From contig CAZXSA010000287.1 in NCBI GenBank assembly GCA_964642815.1, positions 1 through 6,117 on the forward strand: DNA of 6,117 nt, read 5' to 3'. Shown here one piece after another: positions 6,027-6,117 of this stretch. The number at the start of each line of letters is the position of its first letter. Position 1 is the first letter of the stretch. This stretch comes from JAAYCU01 sp964642815. GTDB lineage: Bacteria > Planctomycetota > Phycisphaerae > UBA1845 > PWPN01. A program made the position numbers and the translations under genes. A model generated the notes under the pieces. The model did not search any database, had not been told where the DNA came from, and saw only the letters and a program-made list of their open reading frames with translations.

Positions 6027-6117
6027 TCACCGGCTCCCATCGAAATCGACCCGCGCGGCCGATCCGGTTTCCTGTCCGCCATTATCTCTGGCAGGTCATT
6101 TCCACGATACGTTGACA
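6023..6117 (-). CDS. C-terminal end of an unidentified gene upstream of the FtsQ-like gene
   Basis: Of the three minus-strand frames entering from the right edge, only one stays open: one of the others stops at TGA (6098-6096) and the other at TAA (6084-6082). The open frame gives 30 residues (beginning STYRGNDLPEIMADRK and ending SMGAGE) and then TGA at 6025-6023. That stop overlaps the GTG of the FtsQ-like gene by 4 bp, the usual sign of coupled genes in one operon. The tail is polar with several Arg and Pro and looks like a disordered C-terminus. I do not recognise it. A peptidoglycan-precursor gene such as murC, murB or ddl would fit the place next to ftsQ, but nothing in the 30 residues shows this. 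Confidence 0.5.
   Translation of the reverse strand, partial: STYRGNDLPEIMADRKPDRPRGSISMGAGE
6034..6038 (-). promoter_or_regulatory. Ribosome binding site of the FtsQ-like gene
   Basis: GGGAG on the minus strand lies seven bases before GTG 6026. It supports that start and sits inside the last codons of the upstream gene. Confidence 0.55.

Noticed and set aside
5834..6115. Plus-strand open frame over the start of the FtsQ-like gene
   Set aside because: It is antisense to the basic tail and anchor and gives a low-complexity Arg/Pro/Ser product; the minus-strand genes explain this DNA.
1..6117. CRISPR array, tRNA, rRNA, riboswitch, insertion sequence, phage or toxin-antitoxin genes
   Set aside because: Almost all bases belong to six identified or partial coding regions. 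I saw no spaced repeats, cloverleaf, transposase motif or terminal inverted repeats.

Overview
The window is gene-dense, GC-rich (about 60% by eye) bacterial chromosome with two convergent gene blocks and no mobile element, CRISPR array, tRNA or rRNA that I can see. The sequence carries no direct taxonomic label. The divergent FtsQ-like protein (especially its IDMANYRGRR segment), the GT39-type membrane protein and the TM198-like membrane proteins remind me most of Planctomycetota, perhaps Phycisphaerae-related. That is a memory-based inference of moderate to low confidence, not a search result.

Plus-strand block (1-3481): a nearly complete recJ single-strand DNA exonuclease gene, whose true start lies just upstream of the window, overlaps by 4 bp (ATGA) a 602-codon gene for a GT-C-fold, ArnT/PMT-like membrane glycosyltransferase. 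A short hairpin followed by seven T's just past the gene could end this transcript. It lies inside the 3' end of the gene on the other strand.

Minus-strand block (6117-3533, read right to left): the last 30 codons of an unidentified gene overlap by 4 bp a FtsQ/DivIB-like division protein (basic tail, one membrane anchor, POTRA-like and beta regions). After 44 bp and then 53 bp follow two polytopic membrane proteins of 276 and 205 residues. The two membrane proteins appear to be diverged tandem paralogues: both have about seven membrane segments, a shared GL..(L/C)FWG.R..R signature early and a shared TM5-TM6-(P.LW) block late. Only the larger one carries an acidic, aromatic-rich soluble insertion in the middle. 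The close spacing suggests one operon linking cell-division or peptidoglycan functions to this membrane pair.

The most interesting point is this FtsQ-like plus paired TM198-like arrangement. If the organism is a planctomycete, a lineage in which FtsZ is usually absent, then a retained FtsQ-like protein with two dedicated 7-TM partners would merit attention. The remaining genes look ordinary.
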